From NCBI RefSeq assembly GCF_008329535.1, contig NZ_NPKR01000019.1, positions 1 through 64,000 on the forward strand: a DNA stretch of 64,000 nucleotides, in the 5' to 3' direction. The translations under genes were made by a program, and so were the position numbers. The stretch is from Mycolicibacterium sp. P1-18. GTDB taxonomy: Bacteria; Actinomycetota; Actinomycetes; Mycobacteriales; Mycobacteriaceae. The notes below the pieces were generated by a model, which saw only the letters and a list, made by a program, of their open reading frames with translations, ran no database searches and was not told the origin of the DNA. Below are positions 15,707 through 24,365 of this stretch, piece by piece. How positions within the stretch are numbered: position 1 is the first letter of the stretch; every line of letters begins with the position of its first letter.

Positions 15707-17332
15707 ATGGTTCAGATCCCACCGTTGTTGAGACGCAACAGCTTGCGCGTGTTCGCGCTGCTCGCCGTGGTCGTGCTCGGCATCGGCGCGCTGGCCGGCT
15801 GCTCGCGCGGGCCGGTACGCACGGGCAACGTCTTCGTCGTCGCCATCGAGTCCGAGGCCGACGTCCTCGATCCACAGGTCGCCGGTGGCTGGGTGTCCTG
15901 GCGCATCAACAGGCAGATGTTCGAACCCCTCGTCGACGAGGACCTGTCGATCCCGTCGTCGCAGGCCCGCGTGCCGCCGCTACGTCCTGGCCTGGCCGAA
16001 TCGTGGGACGTCTCCAAGGACGGTCTCGACTACACCTTCCACATCCGGCGCAACGTCCGCTTCCACGACGGAACGCCACTCGACGCGCAGGCGGTCGAGT
16101 ACAACATCCGCCGCATGTGGGACAAGGGTTCGCCGATGTACTCGGCACGTGCCGCTGGCCAAACGAACTTCGTGTGGAAGTTCGTCGATTCCGTCCGGAC
16201 GGTGGACGACCACACGGTGAAAGTCCATCTCAAGCAACCGTTCTCGGAATTCCTGCGGATGTTGAGCCAGGGCGGCAACGGGTCGACGGCCATCATGAGC
16301 CCCACGGCGCTGCAGAAGTACGGCGAGGACATCGGCGACCATCCGGTGGGTACCGGGCCGTTCATGTTCAAGCAGCGAATTCGCGGTGAGCGCATCGACC
16401 TCGTCCGCAACCCCGACTACTGGGGTCCCAAGCCGCAGATCGACGGTGTGGTCTTCCGGCCACTGCCCGACGCGTCTGCGCGCACGGCGGCGCTGCGGTC
16501 CGGCACCGTCGACATGATCGCCGTGCCCAACCCCGACAGCATCGACAACCTGGTCTCCGAGGGATATCAACTGTCCGAGGGTATTCCGCCGCACAGCTGG
16601 TACCTGTCGTTCAACATGCGCAACCGGTTCACGTCGATCCCGCAGGTGCGCCAAGCCATCAACCTGGCCGTCGACCGCGAGGGGATGGCGCGTGACCTGC
16701 TGCGTGGTTCGGTCACTCCCGCCTATGGCGTGCAGGCACTGTCCGCCGGCGGATACGTCGAACGGCGCGACGCCTACGAGCGCAACCTCGACGAGGCCCG
16801 CAGGTTGCTCGCGTCGGTCGGCCTGCAGGATGGTTTCGACACGACGCTGATCACCTCGACCGACGGCTCCGGCCAGATCATGCCGGCACAGATGGCCGAG
16901 TTCCTCCAGCAGAACCTCGCTTCGATCGGCGTACGGGTCAACATCCAGACCCAGGAATGGATTTCGTACCTCGGCGTGTGGGCGCGGGGCATGGCCGACG
17001 ACGTCGGGATGGCGCAGATGTCGTGGGGGATGACGAGCCCGTACTGGCTGTACATCGCCACGTCGTCGGAGTTGCAGGCTCCCAACGGTCCCAACGTCGG
17101 CTATTACAGCAATCCCAAACTCGACGCGGCGATGAACAAGGCGATCACCTCGCTGGACCCGGCCGAGGCAGACCGCTGGTGGCGGACGGCCAACAACATC
17201 GTCACCGACGACGGAGCGCTGGCCCCGATCGTCAACGACAAGGCACCCTACGTACTCGCCCCCTACGTGAAGGGCTTCGTGTCCGCCAGCGAGGAGTGGT
17301 ACGACCTGACGACGGTGAGGCTCGAGCAATGA
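15707..17332 (+). CDS. ABC transporter substrate-binding lipoprotein, peptide/nickel family
   Basis: A 541-aa lipoprotein. The signal peptide has hydrophobic core residues 13-30 and the lipobox ALAGC with acylated C32. The mature part is an SBP_bac_5 protein: DVLDPQVAGGW, AESWDVSKDGLDYTFHIR, VRFHDGTPLDAQAV and GTGPFMFKQRIRGERIDLVRN. ATG 15707 is chosen over an upstream in-frame start because of GGAGGA 7 bases before it and the immediate signal peptide. It overlaps the permease gene by 4 bp. Family members bind oligopeptides, nickel chelates, opines or glutathione. The downstream urease makes nickel or an amide/urea compound the two best guesses. Confidence 0.88.
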   Translation: MVQIPPLLRRNSLRVFALLAVVVLGIGALAGCSRGPVRTGNVFVVAIESEADVLDPQVAGGWVSWRINRQMFEPLVDEDLSIPSSQARVPPLRPGLAESWDVSKDGLDYTFHIRRNVRFHDGTPLDAQAVEYNIRRMWDKGSPMYSARAAGQTNFVWKFVDSVRTVDDHTVKVHLKQPFSEFLRMLSQGGNGSTAIMSPTALQKYGEDIGDHPVGTGPFMFKQRIRGERIDLVRNPDYWGPKPQIDGVVFRPLPDASARTAALRSGTVDMIAVPNPDSIDNLVSEGYQLSEGIPPHSWYLSFNMRNRFTSIPQVRQAINLAVDREGMARDLLRGSVTPAYGVQALSAGGYVERRDAYERNLDEARRLLASVGLQDGFDTTLITSTDGSGQIMPAQMAEFLQQNLASIGVRVNIQTQEWISYLGVWARGMADDVGMAQMSWGMTSPYWLYIATSSELQAPNGPNVGYYSNPKLDAAMNKAITSLDPAEADRWWRTANNIVTDDGALAPIVNDKAPYVLAPYVKGFVSASEEWYDLTTVRLEQ

Positions 17333-18288
17333 CCCGTGTCATCGGAAGCCGCGTGTTCTCGACGGCTCTCGTCCTGTTCGGCGTCAGCCTGGTGGTGTTC
17401 CTGCTACTGCAGCTGGTGCCGGGTGATCCGGCCGTGACGATCCTCGGCTCCGGCGCGACGGCCGGTGCGGTCGCCGAACTCCGGTCGGAGCTGGGCCTCG
17501 ACCGCGCGCTGCCCATCCAGTTCTTCGACTACCTCGGCGGACTACTGCGGGGCGACCTCGGCCGGTCGTTGACGGTCAACGCGCCCGTCACCGACATCAT
17601 GGTGCCGCGGTTCGTCAACACGATGATCCTGACGGGCGCCGCCCTGCTGCTGTGCATCGTGATCGCGGTGCCACTCGGTGTGATCGCGGCGCACAAGCAG
17701 TACAGCCTGTTCGACCGCATGTCCATGGTCATCTCGATGGCGGGCGCAAGTGTTCCGGTGTACTGGTTCGGCCTGCTGCTCATCGGTGTATTCGCGATCA
17801 CGCTGGGGTGGCTGCCGACGTCGGGCATGTACGACCCGCGATTTCCGGGCGGCGTCGGCGACCTGCTGGCACATCTCGTCCTGCCGGCGATCGCGGCGGC
17901 ACTGGTGCCACTTGCGGTGATCGCCCGCATGACCCGCAGCGTCATGATCGACATCCTCGCCCAGGACTACATCCGCACACTGCGCGCGTCGGGATTGTCC
18001 ACCAGTTCGGTGCTGTGGCGGCACGCCCTGCGCAACGCGCTCCCGCCGATCGTGAACATCACCGGCCTGCAGGTGGGCTATCTCCTCGGCGGGGTGGTCT
18101 TCGTCGAGGTGGTCTTCGGGTGGCCGGGTCTCGGCCAGCAGCTCTACACGTCGATCACGCAGCGCGACATCCCCGTCGTCCAGGCCGGTGTCCTGTTCAT
18201 AGCGCTGGCGTTCGTGATCATCAACCTCGTCGCCGACATGGCCGTCGGCCTGCTCGATCCCCGAACGAGAAGGGCAGTCGGAGTATGA
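17329..18288 (+). CDS. ABC transporter permease, DppB/NikB type
   Basis: A 319-aa inner-membrane permease with six predicted helices. Residues 1-35 hold the first membrane span ending in LLQLVPGDPAV, a DppB-family hallmark. The coupling EAA-like loop is around DYIRTLRASGLSTSSVLWRH (about 218-237), and the C-terminus has VVFVEVVFGWPGLGQQ. ATG 17329 overlaps the stop of the binding-protein gene (ATGA), and its own stop overlaps the next ATG. It forms a heterodimeric channel with the next gene product. Confidence 0.92.
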   Translation: MTRVIGSRVFSTALVLFGVSLVVFLLLQLVPGDPAVTILGSGATAGAVAELRSELGLDRALPIQFFDYLGGLLRGDLGRSLTVNAPVTDIMVPRFVNTMILTGAALLLCIVIAVPLGVIAAHKQYSLFDRMSMVISMAGASVPVYWFGLLLIGVFAITLGWLPTSGMYDPRFPGGVGDLLAHLVLPAIAAALVPLAVIARMTRSVMIDILAQDYIRTLRASGLSTSSVLWRHALRNALPPIVNITGLQVGYLLGGVVFVEVVFGWPGLGQQLYTSITQRDIPVVQAGVLFIALAFVIINLVADMAVGLLDPRTRRAVGV

Positions 18289-19232
18289 GTGCACTCACCG
18301 AAGCCGTTGGCACGGGCCGATCCCTGGTCGGCGCGCGGCGCACTCCTGCGGGCGGACGCGCACCGGCGCGGGCCGACGCGCCGAAGCCGGCGTGGCGTCT
18401 CGCGGTGCGTGCGTTCAGCCGCGACAGGATGGCCGTGGCGTCGCTCGTCGTGCTCGTCGTCGTGGCGCTCGCCGCCATCTTCGCACCGCTGCTGACCAGC
18501 TACAGCCCCGTGGCCGGTGACCCGGTGAGTCGGCTCGCGGGTGTCGGCACCGAAGGGCACTTCCTCGGGCTCGACGGTCAGGGCCGCGACATCTGGACGC
18601 GTCTGCTCTACGGTGGCCGAAACTCGTTGTTGGTGGCCGTGATTCCAGTGGTGGTGGTGTTCCCGCTGGCGCTGATGATCGGGCTCTTCGCCGGTTTCCG
18701 CCGCAGTCGCGGGGGCGAGGTGACGATGCGCGTGCTCGACGTCCTGTTCGCCTTCCCGCTGGTGTTGCTGGCGATCGCGCTGTCGGCCGTGCTCGGCGCC
18801 GGGCTCGGCAACGTGATGCTGGCGATCGGCATCACGCTGGTGCCGTACATGGCCCGCGTCGCGTACACGGCGACGGTTCAGGAATCGTCGAAGGACTACG
18901 TGGAGGCGGCCCGCGCGTACGGGGCCAACCCGTTGCTGCTGATGTCTCGTGAGTTGATGCCGAACGTCGTCGTGCAGTTGCTGGTGTACGCGACGACGCT
19001 GTGCGGGTTGATGATCGTCGTCGCGTCGGGACTGAGTTTCCTTGGCGTCGGAGTCATTCCGCCCACACCGGACTGGGGCATCATGACCGCCGACGGCAAG
19101 AACGTGCTCCTCGAGGGCATCTACCACGTCGCCACCATCCCCGGCTTGCTGATCCTCGTCGTCTCGCTGGCGTTCAGCCTGGTCGGGGACGGGGTCCGCG
19201 ACGCCCTCGACCCCAGGAAGCAAACCAGCTGA
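18285..19232 (+). CDS. ABC transporter permease, DppC/NikC type
   Basis: A 315-aa permease. It has an Ala/Arg-rich cytosolic N-terminus (1-45), a first helix at about 50-70, the DppC-family segment LGLDGQGRDIWTRLLYGGRN (about 93-112), and the ABC-contact loop DYVEAARAYGANPLLLMSRE (about 204-223). ATG 18285 overlaps the upstream stop. Its TGA shares one base with the ATG of the ATPase gene at 19232. Partner of the DppB-type permease. Confidence 0.92.
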   Translation: MSALTEAVGTGRSLVGARRTPAGGRAPARADAPKPAWRLAVRAFSRDRMAVASLVVLVVVALAAIFAPLLTSYSPVAGDPVSRLAGVGTEGHFLGLDGQGRDIWTRLLYGGRNSLLVAVIPVVVVFPLALMIGLFAGFRRSRGGEVTMRVLDVLFAFPLVLLAIALSAVLGAGLGNVMLAIGITLVPYMARVAYTATVQESSKDYVEAARAYGANPLLLMSRELMPNVVVQLLVYATTLCGLMIVVASGLSFLGVGVIPPTPDWGIMTADGKNVLLEGIYHVATIPGLLILVVSLAFSLVGDGVRDALDPRKQTS

Positions 19233-20116
19233 TGAACGACGCACTGGCACTGGAGGTCAAGAACCTCTCCGTGGACTTCCACACCGACGGCGGCGTCGTC
19301 CACGCCGTCAAGGGCATCGACGTGTCGGTCCGCGAGGGGGCAATCCTCGGACTGGTCGGCGAGTCGGGTTCCGGCAAGTCGGTGACGTCGCTGGCCGTCC
19401 TGCGTCTGCTCGGGACGCCACGGGCGAAGATCACCGGCGGCGAGATCCTCTTCCGCGGGGAGAACCTGCTGGACAAGACCGAGAAGGAGATGTGTGCCAT
19501 CCGTGGCCCGCACATCGGGATGGTGTCGCAGAACGCGTTGTCGGCGCTGGACCCGTCGTTCACCATCGGTGCGCAACTGGTCGAGGTGATCCGGCTGCAC
19601 CAGGGCGTCGACAAGGCCACGGCCCGGATCAAGGCCCTCGAGGCGCTCGACCTCGTCGCGCTGCCCGACTCGAAGCGACGGATGAAGGCCTACCCGCACG
19701 AGCTGTCGGGCGGTCAACGCCAACGCGTCGTGATCGCGATCGCGCTGTCGTGCCGGCCCGAACTGCTCCTCGCCGACGAACCGACCACCGCTCTCGACGC
19801 GACCGTCCAGAAGCAGATCCTGGATCTGCTGCTCGACATCAACGCCGAACTCGGGACGTCGATCCTGTTGGTGACGCACGACTTCGGCGTCGTGGCCCAC
19901 GTCTGCACCGACGTCACCGTGATGAGGCGAGGCGACGTGCTCGAGTCCGGAACCGTCGAGCGGGTGCTGACCCGGCCGCAACATCCCTACACGCAGGGCC
20001 TGATGCGGGCCGTACCGCACCTACGCCTCGACGAAGCCACCCGCTCGGTGCCGCGGGCCGACCGCAGGCTCTTCGAGTTCCGGGCCGAGGAGAAGGAGGC
20101 CGTCGATGTCGCCTAA
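19232..20116 (+). CDS. ABC transporter ATP-binding protein, DppD/OppD type
   Basis: A 294-aa ATPase: Walker A GLVGESGSGKS (about 41-51), Q-loop VSQNALSALDP, signature ELSGGQRQR and Walker B LLLADEPTTALD. The C-terminal extension with RPQHPYTQGLMRAVP is typical of the oligopeptide/nickel importer ATPases (oligo_HPY domain). Members of this family often carry a C-terminal iron-sulfur cysteine cluster; no cysteines follow the HPY segment here. It overlaps the second ATPase gene by 11 bp. Confidence 0.92.
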   Translation: MNDALALEVKNLSVDFHTDGGVVHAVKGIDVSVREGAILGLVGESGSGKSVTSLAVLRLLGTPRAKITGGEILFRGENLLDKTEKEMCAIRGPHIGMVSQNALSALDPSFTIGAQLVEVIRLHQGVDKATARIKALEALDLVALPDSKRRMKAYPHELSGGQRQRVVIAIALSCRPELLLADEPTTALDATVQKQILDLLLDINAELGTSILLVTHDFGVVAHVCTDVTVMRRGDVLESGTVERVLTRPQHPYTQGLMRAVPHLRLDEATRSVPRADRRLFEFRAEEKEAVDVA

Positions 20117-20915
20117 TGGACCGCTGATCTCGGTGACCGACCTACGCAAGGTGTTCGGCGTGCGGGACGAGAACGGCAAGCGGGCCGACTTCGTCGCCGT
20201 CGACGACGTCAGCTTCGACATGAACCGCGGCGAAACGTTCGGCCTGATCGGCGAATCCGGATCGGGCAAGACGACGACCGGCCGGATGGTGCTCGGTCTC
20301 GAGAAGGCCACCTCGGGATCGGTGACCTACGAAGGCAACGAACTCGTCGGACTGTCCGATCTGGACATGCGCCGGTACCGCAAGCACGTCCAGATCGTGT
20401 TCCAGGACTCCGGCTCGGCGTTCAACCCGCGGCGCAGCGTCGGTGCGCAGATCGCCTACCCGCTCACCCTGTACCGCATGGCCAGCCGGACCGAGGCCCG
20501 CGCGAAGGTGCTCGACCTGCTGGACCGGGTGGGTCTGCTGCCCTCGCACTACGACCGCTACGTGCACGAGTTCTCCGGCGGCCAGCGCCAGCGGCTCGGC
20601 ATCGCCCGTGCCCTGGTGACCGATCCGGACTTCGTCGTGCTCGACGAGCCGACGGCGGCGCTCGACGTCTCGGTACAAGCGCAGATCCTGAACCTGCTCA
20701 AGGACTTACAGCGCGAGCGCAAGCTGACGATGTTGCTGATCACCCACAACCTCGCCCTCGTCGAGCACATGTGCGAGCACGCCGGCGTGCTCGACCGCGG
20801 CAAGCTCGTCGAATCGGGCCCCGTGGACGATCTGCTGACCAACCCCGCCACCGAGATCACCCGCAAGCTCGTGGACGCCGTCCTCGAACCCGAACTCTCG
20901 GCGGCACGAGGATAG
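20106..20915 (+). CDS. ABC transporter ATP-binding protein, DppF/OppF type
   Basis: A 269-aa ATPase with Walker A GLIGESGSGKTT (about 46-57), the Q-loop region VFQDSGSAFNPRRSV, signature FSGGQRQRLG and Walker B VVLDEPTAALD. It pairs with the upstream DppD-type ATPase to energise the importer. It is a little short because the usual C-terminal oligo_HPY extension is abbreviated (ends EPELSAARG). An 8-bp gap precedes the amidase gene, so transporter and amidases are probably one mRNA. Confidence 0.92.
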   Translation: MSPNGPLISVTDLRKVFGVRDENGKRADFVAVDDVSFDMNRGETFGLIGESGSGKTTTGRMVLGLEKATSGSVTYEGNELVGLSDLDMRRYRKHVQIVFQDSGSAFNPRRSVGAQIAYPLTLYRMASRTEARAKVLDLLDRVGLLPSHYDRYVHEFSGGQRQRLGIARALVTDPDFVVLDEPTAALDVSVQAQILNLLKDLQRERKLTMLLITHNLALVEHMCEHAGVLDRGKLVESGPVDDLLTNPATEITRKLVDAVLEPELSAARG

Positions 20916-20923
20916 GAGCACCA

Positions 20924-22264
20924 GTGACCGAAGTGTTGACCCACGCCACCGGACTGGTCGGCGCCGCGCTCGCCAGGATTGCCGAGACCGACGACCGGAT
21001 CCAGGCGTTCGCCGCGGTGTTCGCCGACGAGGCACTCACCACCGCCCAGCAGCAGGACGACTCCGACGAACCCGCCGGTCCGCTGAGGGGAATCCCGGTA
21101 GTGGTCAAGGACATCTACGACGTCGGCGGCCACCGCACCGGCAACGGTTCGCTCGGCGCGCCCGAGCACCTCGCCGACGCCGACGCCGAAGCCGTGCGCC
21201 GGCTGCGGGCCGCGGGAGCGATCGTCGTCGGCAAGACCACCACGCACGAGTACGCCTACGGCGTGAACACCCCACCGACGCGCAATCCCTGGTCCACCGA
21301 CCGCATCCCCGGCGGTTCCAGCGGTGGCACCGGCGCCGCGATCGCCGCGGGCGTGGTCTCGGCCGGACTCGGTACCGACACCGGGGGGTCGATCCGGATT
21401 CCTGCCGCCCTCTGCGGCGTCACCGGGCACAAGCCCACGTTCGGCATGGTGAGCAGGCGCGGGGTGAGCGCGCTGAGTTCGACGCTCGACCACACCGGAC
21501 CGCTCGGGCGTACGGTCGCCGACACCGTGGCGCTGCTCGAGGTCATCGCGGGCCACGACCCGCAGGACCCGTTCAGCAGCTCGGCGCCGGTTGGCGATCT
21601 GCGTGCCGAGTTCGGCAGGGGCATGGCCGGTCTGACGATCGGCATCGCCGAGAGCTACTTCTGCGACCGGCTCACCCCCGACGTGGCGACCGTGTTCGAG
21701 TCGGCGGTGCGGTTGCTCGAGGGCGCCGGGGCGACCATTCGGCGGGTCGAGTTCGCCGACGTCGAGCTGAGCTCGGACGTCGTCAAGGTGGTGTGCGGCG
21801 TCGAGGCCGCTGCCTGGCACGACATGCAGGTGGGGACGAACCCCGACGCGTTCGGTGCGGACGTCGTCGACGCGCTTGCGGTCGGCCGGGCGTACAGCGG
21901 CGTCGACTACCTCGCCGCCCTCCGTGCCCGTGCGGCCGTGATCGCCGGCATGGACGAGTTGTTCGCCGCGGGCGTCGACCTCCTGGTGTCGCCGACCATC
22001 CCGATGACCGCGCCCGACTACGGCGCGACCGAGGTGGACTTCGGCGGTGAGACGACCCCCATCCTGTGGGCTGTCAACGCACTCACCGTGCCGGCCAACG
22101 TCACAGGGATGCCCGCGCTCACGGTGCCGGCCGGGTTCGGCGCCGACGGGCTGCCGATCGGCCTGCAGCTGATGGGCAGGCCGGGTGCCGACGCCACCGT
22201 CCTCGGCGCCGGCCACGCCTTCGAGGGACTCGCCGGAGTCGTCGACGTACCCCTTCCGCTCTGA
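20924..22264 (+). CDS. Amidase-signature hydrolase (first copy)
   Basis: A 446-aa amidase-signature enzyme with the full Ser-cisSer-Lys triad: K62 (VVVKDIYD), S132 (PGGSSGGTG) and S156 (TDTGGSIRIPA), spaced as in the family. GTG 20924 follows AGGAGCACC. Such enzymes hydrolyse linear amides; AtzE and AtzF work on biuret-type compounds and GatA on glutaminyl-tRNA. The adjacent 63-aa GatC/AtzG-like gene, the second amidase and the urease genes argue for an AtzE-like role in nitrogen release from a urea-related or amide substrate. It is not GatA: gatC and gatB do not flank it. Confidence 0.85.
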   Translation: MTEVLTHATGLVGAALARIAETDDRIQAFAAVFADEALTTAQQQDDSDEPAGPLRGIPVVVKDIYDVGGHRTGNGSLGAPEHLADADAEAVRRLRAAGAIVVGKTTTHEYAYGVNTPPTRNPWSTDRIPGGSSGGTGAAIAAGVVSAGLGTDTGGSIRIPAALCGVTGHKPTFGMVSRRGVSALSSTLDHTGPLGRTVADTVALLEVIAGHDPQDPFSSSAPVGDLRAEFGRGMAGLTIGIAESYFCDRLTPDVATVFESAVRLLEGAGATIRRVEFADVELSSDVVKVVCGVEAAAWHDMQVGTNPDAFGADVVDALAVGRAYSGVDYLAALRARAAVIAGMDELFAAGVDLLVSPTIPMTAPDYGATEVDFGGETTPILWAVNALTVPANVTGMPALTVPAGFGADGLPIGLQLMGRPGADATVLGAGHAFEGLAGVVDVPLPL

Positions 22265-22281
22265 CAGATGAGGAGATTCGC

Positions 22282-22473
22282 ATGACCGACCACGTGCCCA
22301 CCCAGGACGACGTCGCCGCGGTGTTCGCCTTCGCCGGGCTGACGGTGACGCCCGAGCGGGTGACCGAGCACTACGAGACGTACGCGACGACCCTCGCGTT
22401 GATTCGTCGGGCGTCCCCGCCCGGACTGGGCGAAACGGTGCCCGCCGTGGCCTTCTCGGCCAACTGGGACTGA
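22282..22473 (+). CDS. GatC/AtzG-like small amidase partner (DUF4089-like)
   Basis: A 63-aa protein starting at ATG 22282 after TGAGGAG. The pattern is two helices with DVAAVFAFAGLTVTPERVTE and a tail ETVPAVAFSANWD. This topology, size and the terminal PA-x-xF segment resemble AtzG (DUF4089), the GatC-like subunit that wraps around the amidase AtzE of the cyanuric acid/biuret pathway. It lies between two amidase genes, 17 bp after one and 26 bp before the other, and could serve either. Similarity was judged by eye and is modest; structure prediction of the complex would test it. Confidence 0.5.
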   Translation: MTDHVPTQDDVAAVFAFAGLTVTPERVTEHYETYATTLALIRRASPPGLGETVPAVAFSANWD

Positions 22474-22499
22474 CCGGCAACCTCACCACAGGAGACCAC

Positions 22500-23906
22500 A
22501 TGGAACTCTACGAACTGCCGTTGCTCGACGTCGCCGAGAAGATCCGATCCCGTGAGGTGTCGCCGGTCGAGGTCACCCAGTCGGCGCTCGACCGTCTCGA
22601 CGACGTTGAACCGCTGCTCGGCGCATTCGTGACCGTCACCGGCGACCTCGCCCTCGAACAGGCCAAGGCCGCCGAGAAGGAGATCGGCGACGGCATCTAT
22701 CGCGGCCCGCTGCACGGCATCCCCTTGGGAGTCAAGGACCTCTACGACACCGCGGGAATCGCGACGACGTCGAGCTCGGGACAGCGGACCGACTTCGTCC
22801 CCGCGGCCGACTGCGCCGCCGTGGCGAAGTTGTACGACGCGGGCATGATTCTGATCGGCAAGACGCACACCCACGAATTCGCCTACGGAGCAACCACTCC
22901 CACGACCGGGAATCCCTGGGCCCCGGACCGCACACCCGGTGGGTCCAGCGGTGGATCGGGCGCCGCGGTGGGGGCCGGAGTGGTGCACGTGGCCCTGGGC
23001 AGCGACACCGGCGGATCGATCCGCATCCCGGCGGCGCTGTGCGGCACGGTAGGTCTCAAGCCGACCTTTGGACGGGCCTCCCGCGTGGGTGTCGCATCGC
23101 TGTCGTGGTCGCTCGACCACGTCGGACCGCTGAGCCGCAACGTGGTCGACGCCGCGCTGACGATGGCGGCCATGTCCGGCTACGACCGCCGCGACCCCGG
23201 CACCGTGGACGTTCCGGTTCCGGACATGGTCTCCGGCCTCGACGCCGGCGTCGCGGGTACCCGCATCGGCATCCCCACGAACTACTACACCGAGCGCCTC
23301 GACCCAGAGGCCGAGGCTGCGGCGGCGTCGGCCGCCGCGACGCTCGAGGGCCTCGGCGCCACGCTCGTCGAGGTCGACATTCCGATGCCCGAGCACGTCA
23401 TCCCCACCGAGTGGGCCATCATGATGCCGGAGGCCGCCGCGTATCACCAGGACTACCTGCGCAATTCGCCGGAGAAGTTCACCGACGAGGTGCGCACCCT
23501 GCTCGAGATCGGTGCCGCGCAGCTCGCCACCGACTACGTCAACGCGCTGCGGCTGCGGACGCTGATGCAGGCGGCGTGGAAGGACATGTTCTCGTCGATC
23601 GACGTCCTGCTCGCCCCGACGCTCGTCGCGCCCGCGACACTGCGGTCCGACCCGTTCGTCACGTGGCCCGACGGCGAGGTCGAGGCCGCGACCGCGGCCT
23701 ACGTGCGGTACTCGGCGCCCGCCAACGTCACGGGCCTGCCGTCGCTGTCGGTGCCCGCCGGGTTCACCGAGACGGGTCTGCCGCTGGGTGTGCAGATCAT
23801 CGGGAAGCCGTTCGCGGAGGACGAGATCCTGCGGGTCGGCCGTTCGCTGGAGGCCCACACCGACGTGGTCGGCAAGATCGCGGCGGTCACGTCCAGGGCG
23901 GCGTAG
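22500..23906 (+). CDS. Amidase-signature hydrolase (second copy)
   Basis: A 468-aa amidase with triad K79 (PLGVKDLYD), S149 (PGGSSGGSG) and S173 (SDTGGSIRIPA). ATG 22500 follows AGGAGACC. It is a paralogue of the amidase at 20924 but clearly diverged (longer N-terminus, different C-terminal half), so the two probably act on different or successive substrates. The ureE start codon follows its stop without any gap, tying the amidases to the urease genes. Which amide is cleaved cannot be read from sequence. Confidence 0.85.
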   Translation: MELYELPLLDVAEKIRSREVSPVEVTQSALDRLDDVEPLLGAFVTVTGDLALEQAKAAEKEIGDGIYRGPLHGIPLGVKDLYDTAGIATTSSSGQRTDFVPAADCAAVAKLYDAGMILIGKTHTHEFAYGATTPTTGNPWAPDRTPGGSSGGSGAAVGAGVVHVALGSDTGGSIRIPAALCGTVGLKPTFGRASRVGVASLSWSLDHVGPLSRNVVDAALTMAAMSGYDRRDPGTVDVPVPDMVSGLDAGVAGTRIGIPTNYYTERLDPEAEAAAASAAATLEGLGATLVEVDIPMPEHVIPTEWAIMMPEAAAYHQDYLRNSPEKFTDEVRTLLEIGAAQLATDYVNALRLRTLMQAAWKDMFSSIDVLLAPTLVAPATLRSDPFVTWPDGEVEAATAAYVRYSAPANVTGLPSLSVPAGFTETGLPLGVQIIGKPFAEDEILRVGRSLEAHTDVVGKIAAVTSRAA

Positions 23907-24365
23907 GTGTCCGTCCCGCTCGTCGTCGAGGCGATCACCGGGTGGGACGACGACCCGGTGATCGCGGCACGGTTGCACGAGCTCGCGCACCGGCAGGCCG
24001 TCGAGTACGTGCACCTGGCGATCGCCGACCTCGACCGCAGCCGGCTGCGCGTGACGTCCGACGCCGGCGTGGACTACGCCGTGGCGCTGCCTCGCGGCAC
24101 GGGCCTGGCCGACGGTGCGGTCCTCGTCCTGGACTACGACCGTGCGGTGGTCGTCCGCGCCGGTGCCGCGCGGACGCTGGCGCTGCGGGCCGTCGACCGC
24201 GCCGCGGCGCTGAGGCTGGGCTTCCTCGCCGGCCATCTGCACTGGAAGGTCGACCAGCTCGACGACCGGCTGCTGGTGCACCTGCAGGGCCCGGAGACCG
24301 AGTACACCGCGCGCATCGCCGATCTGCTCGCCAGTGGACGCGTCGAGCGCTGCGACGATGAGTAG
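23907..24365 (+). CDS. ureE: Urease accessory protein UreE
   Basis: A 152-aa protein with the UreE layout: an N-terminal domain (1-70, VVEAITGWDDDPVI, EYVHLAIADLDRSRLRV) and a metal-binding domain (70-145, LRLGFLAGHLHWKVDQLDDRLLVHLQG). The usual His-rich C-terminal nickel tail is absent (ends VERCDDE), as in several other bacteria. UreE delivers nickel to the UreDFG-apourease complex. The M. tuberculosis urease operon has no ureE, so this cluster is of a different type. GTG start directly follows the amidase stop. Confidence 0.8.
   Translation: MSVPLVVEAITGWDDDPVIAARLHELAHRQAVEYVHLAIADLDRSRLRVTSDAGVDYAVALPRGTGLADGAVLVLDYDRAVVVRAGAARTLALRAVDRAAALRLGFLAGHLHWKVDQLDDRLLVHLQGPETEYTARIADLLASGRVERCDDE

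Noticed and set aside
20924..22264. GatA (glutamyl-tRNA amidotransferase) as identity of the first amidase.
   Set aside because: The neighbouring genes are a transporter, a second amidase and urease genes; gatB is absent and the small partner is closer in place and tail to AtzG.
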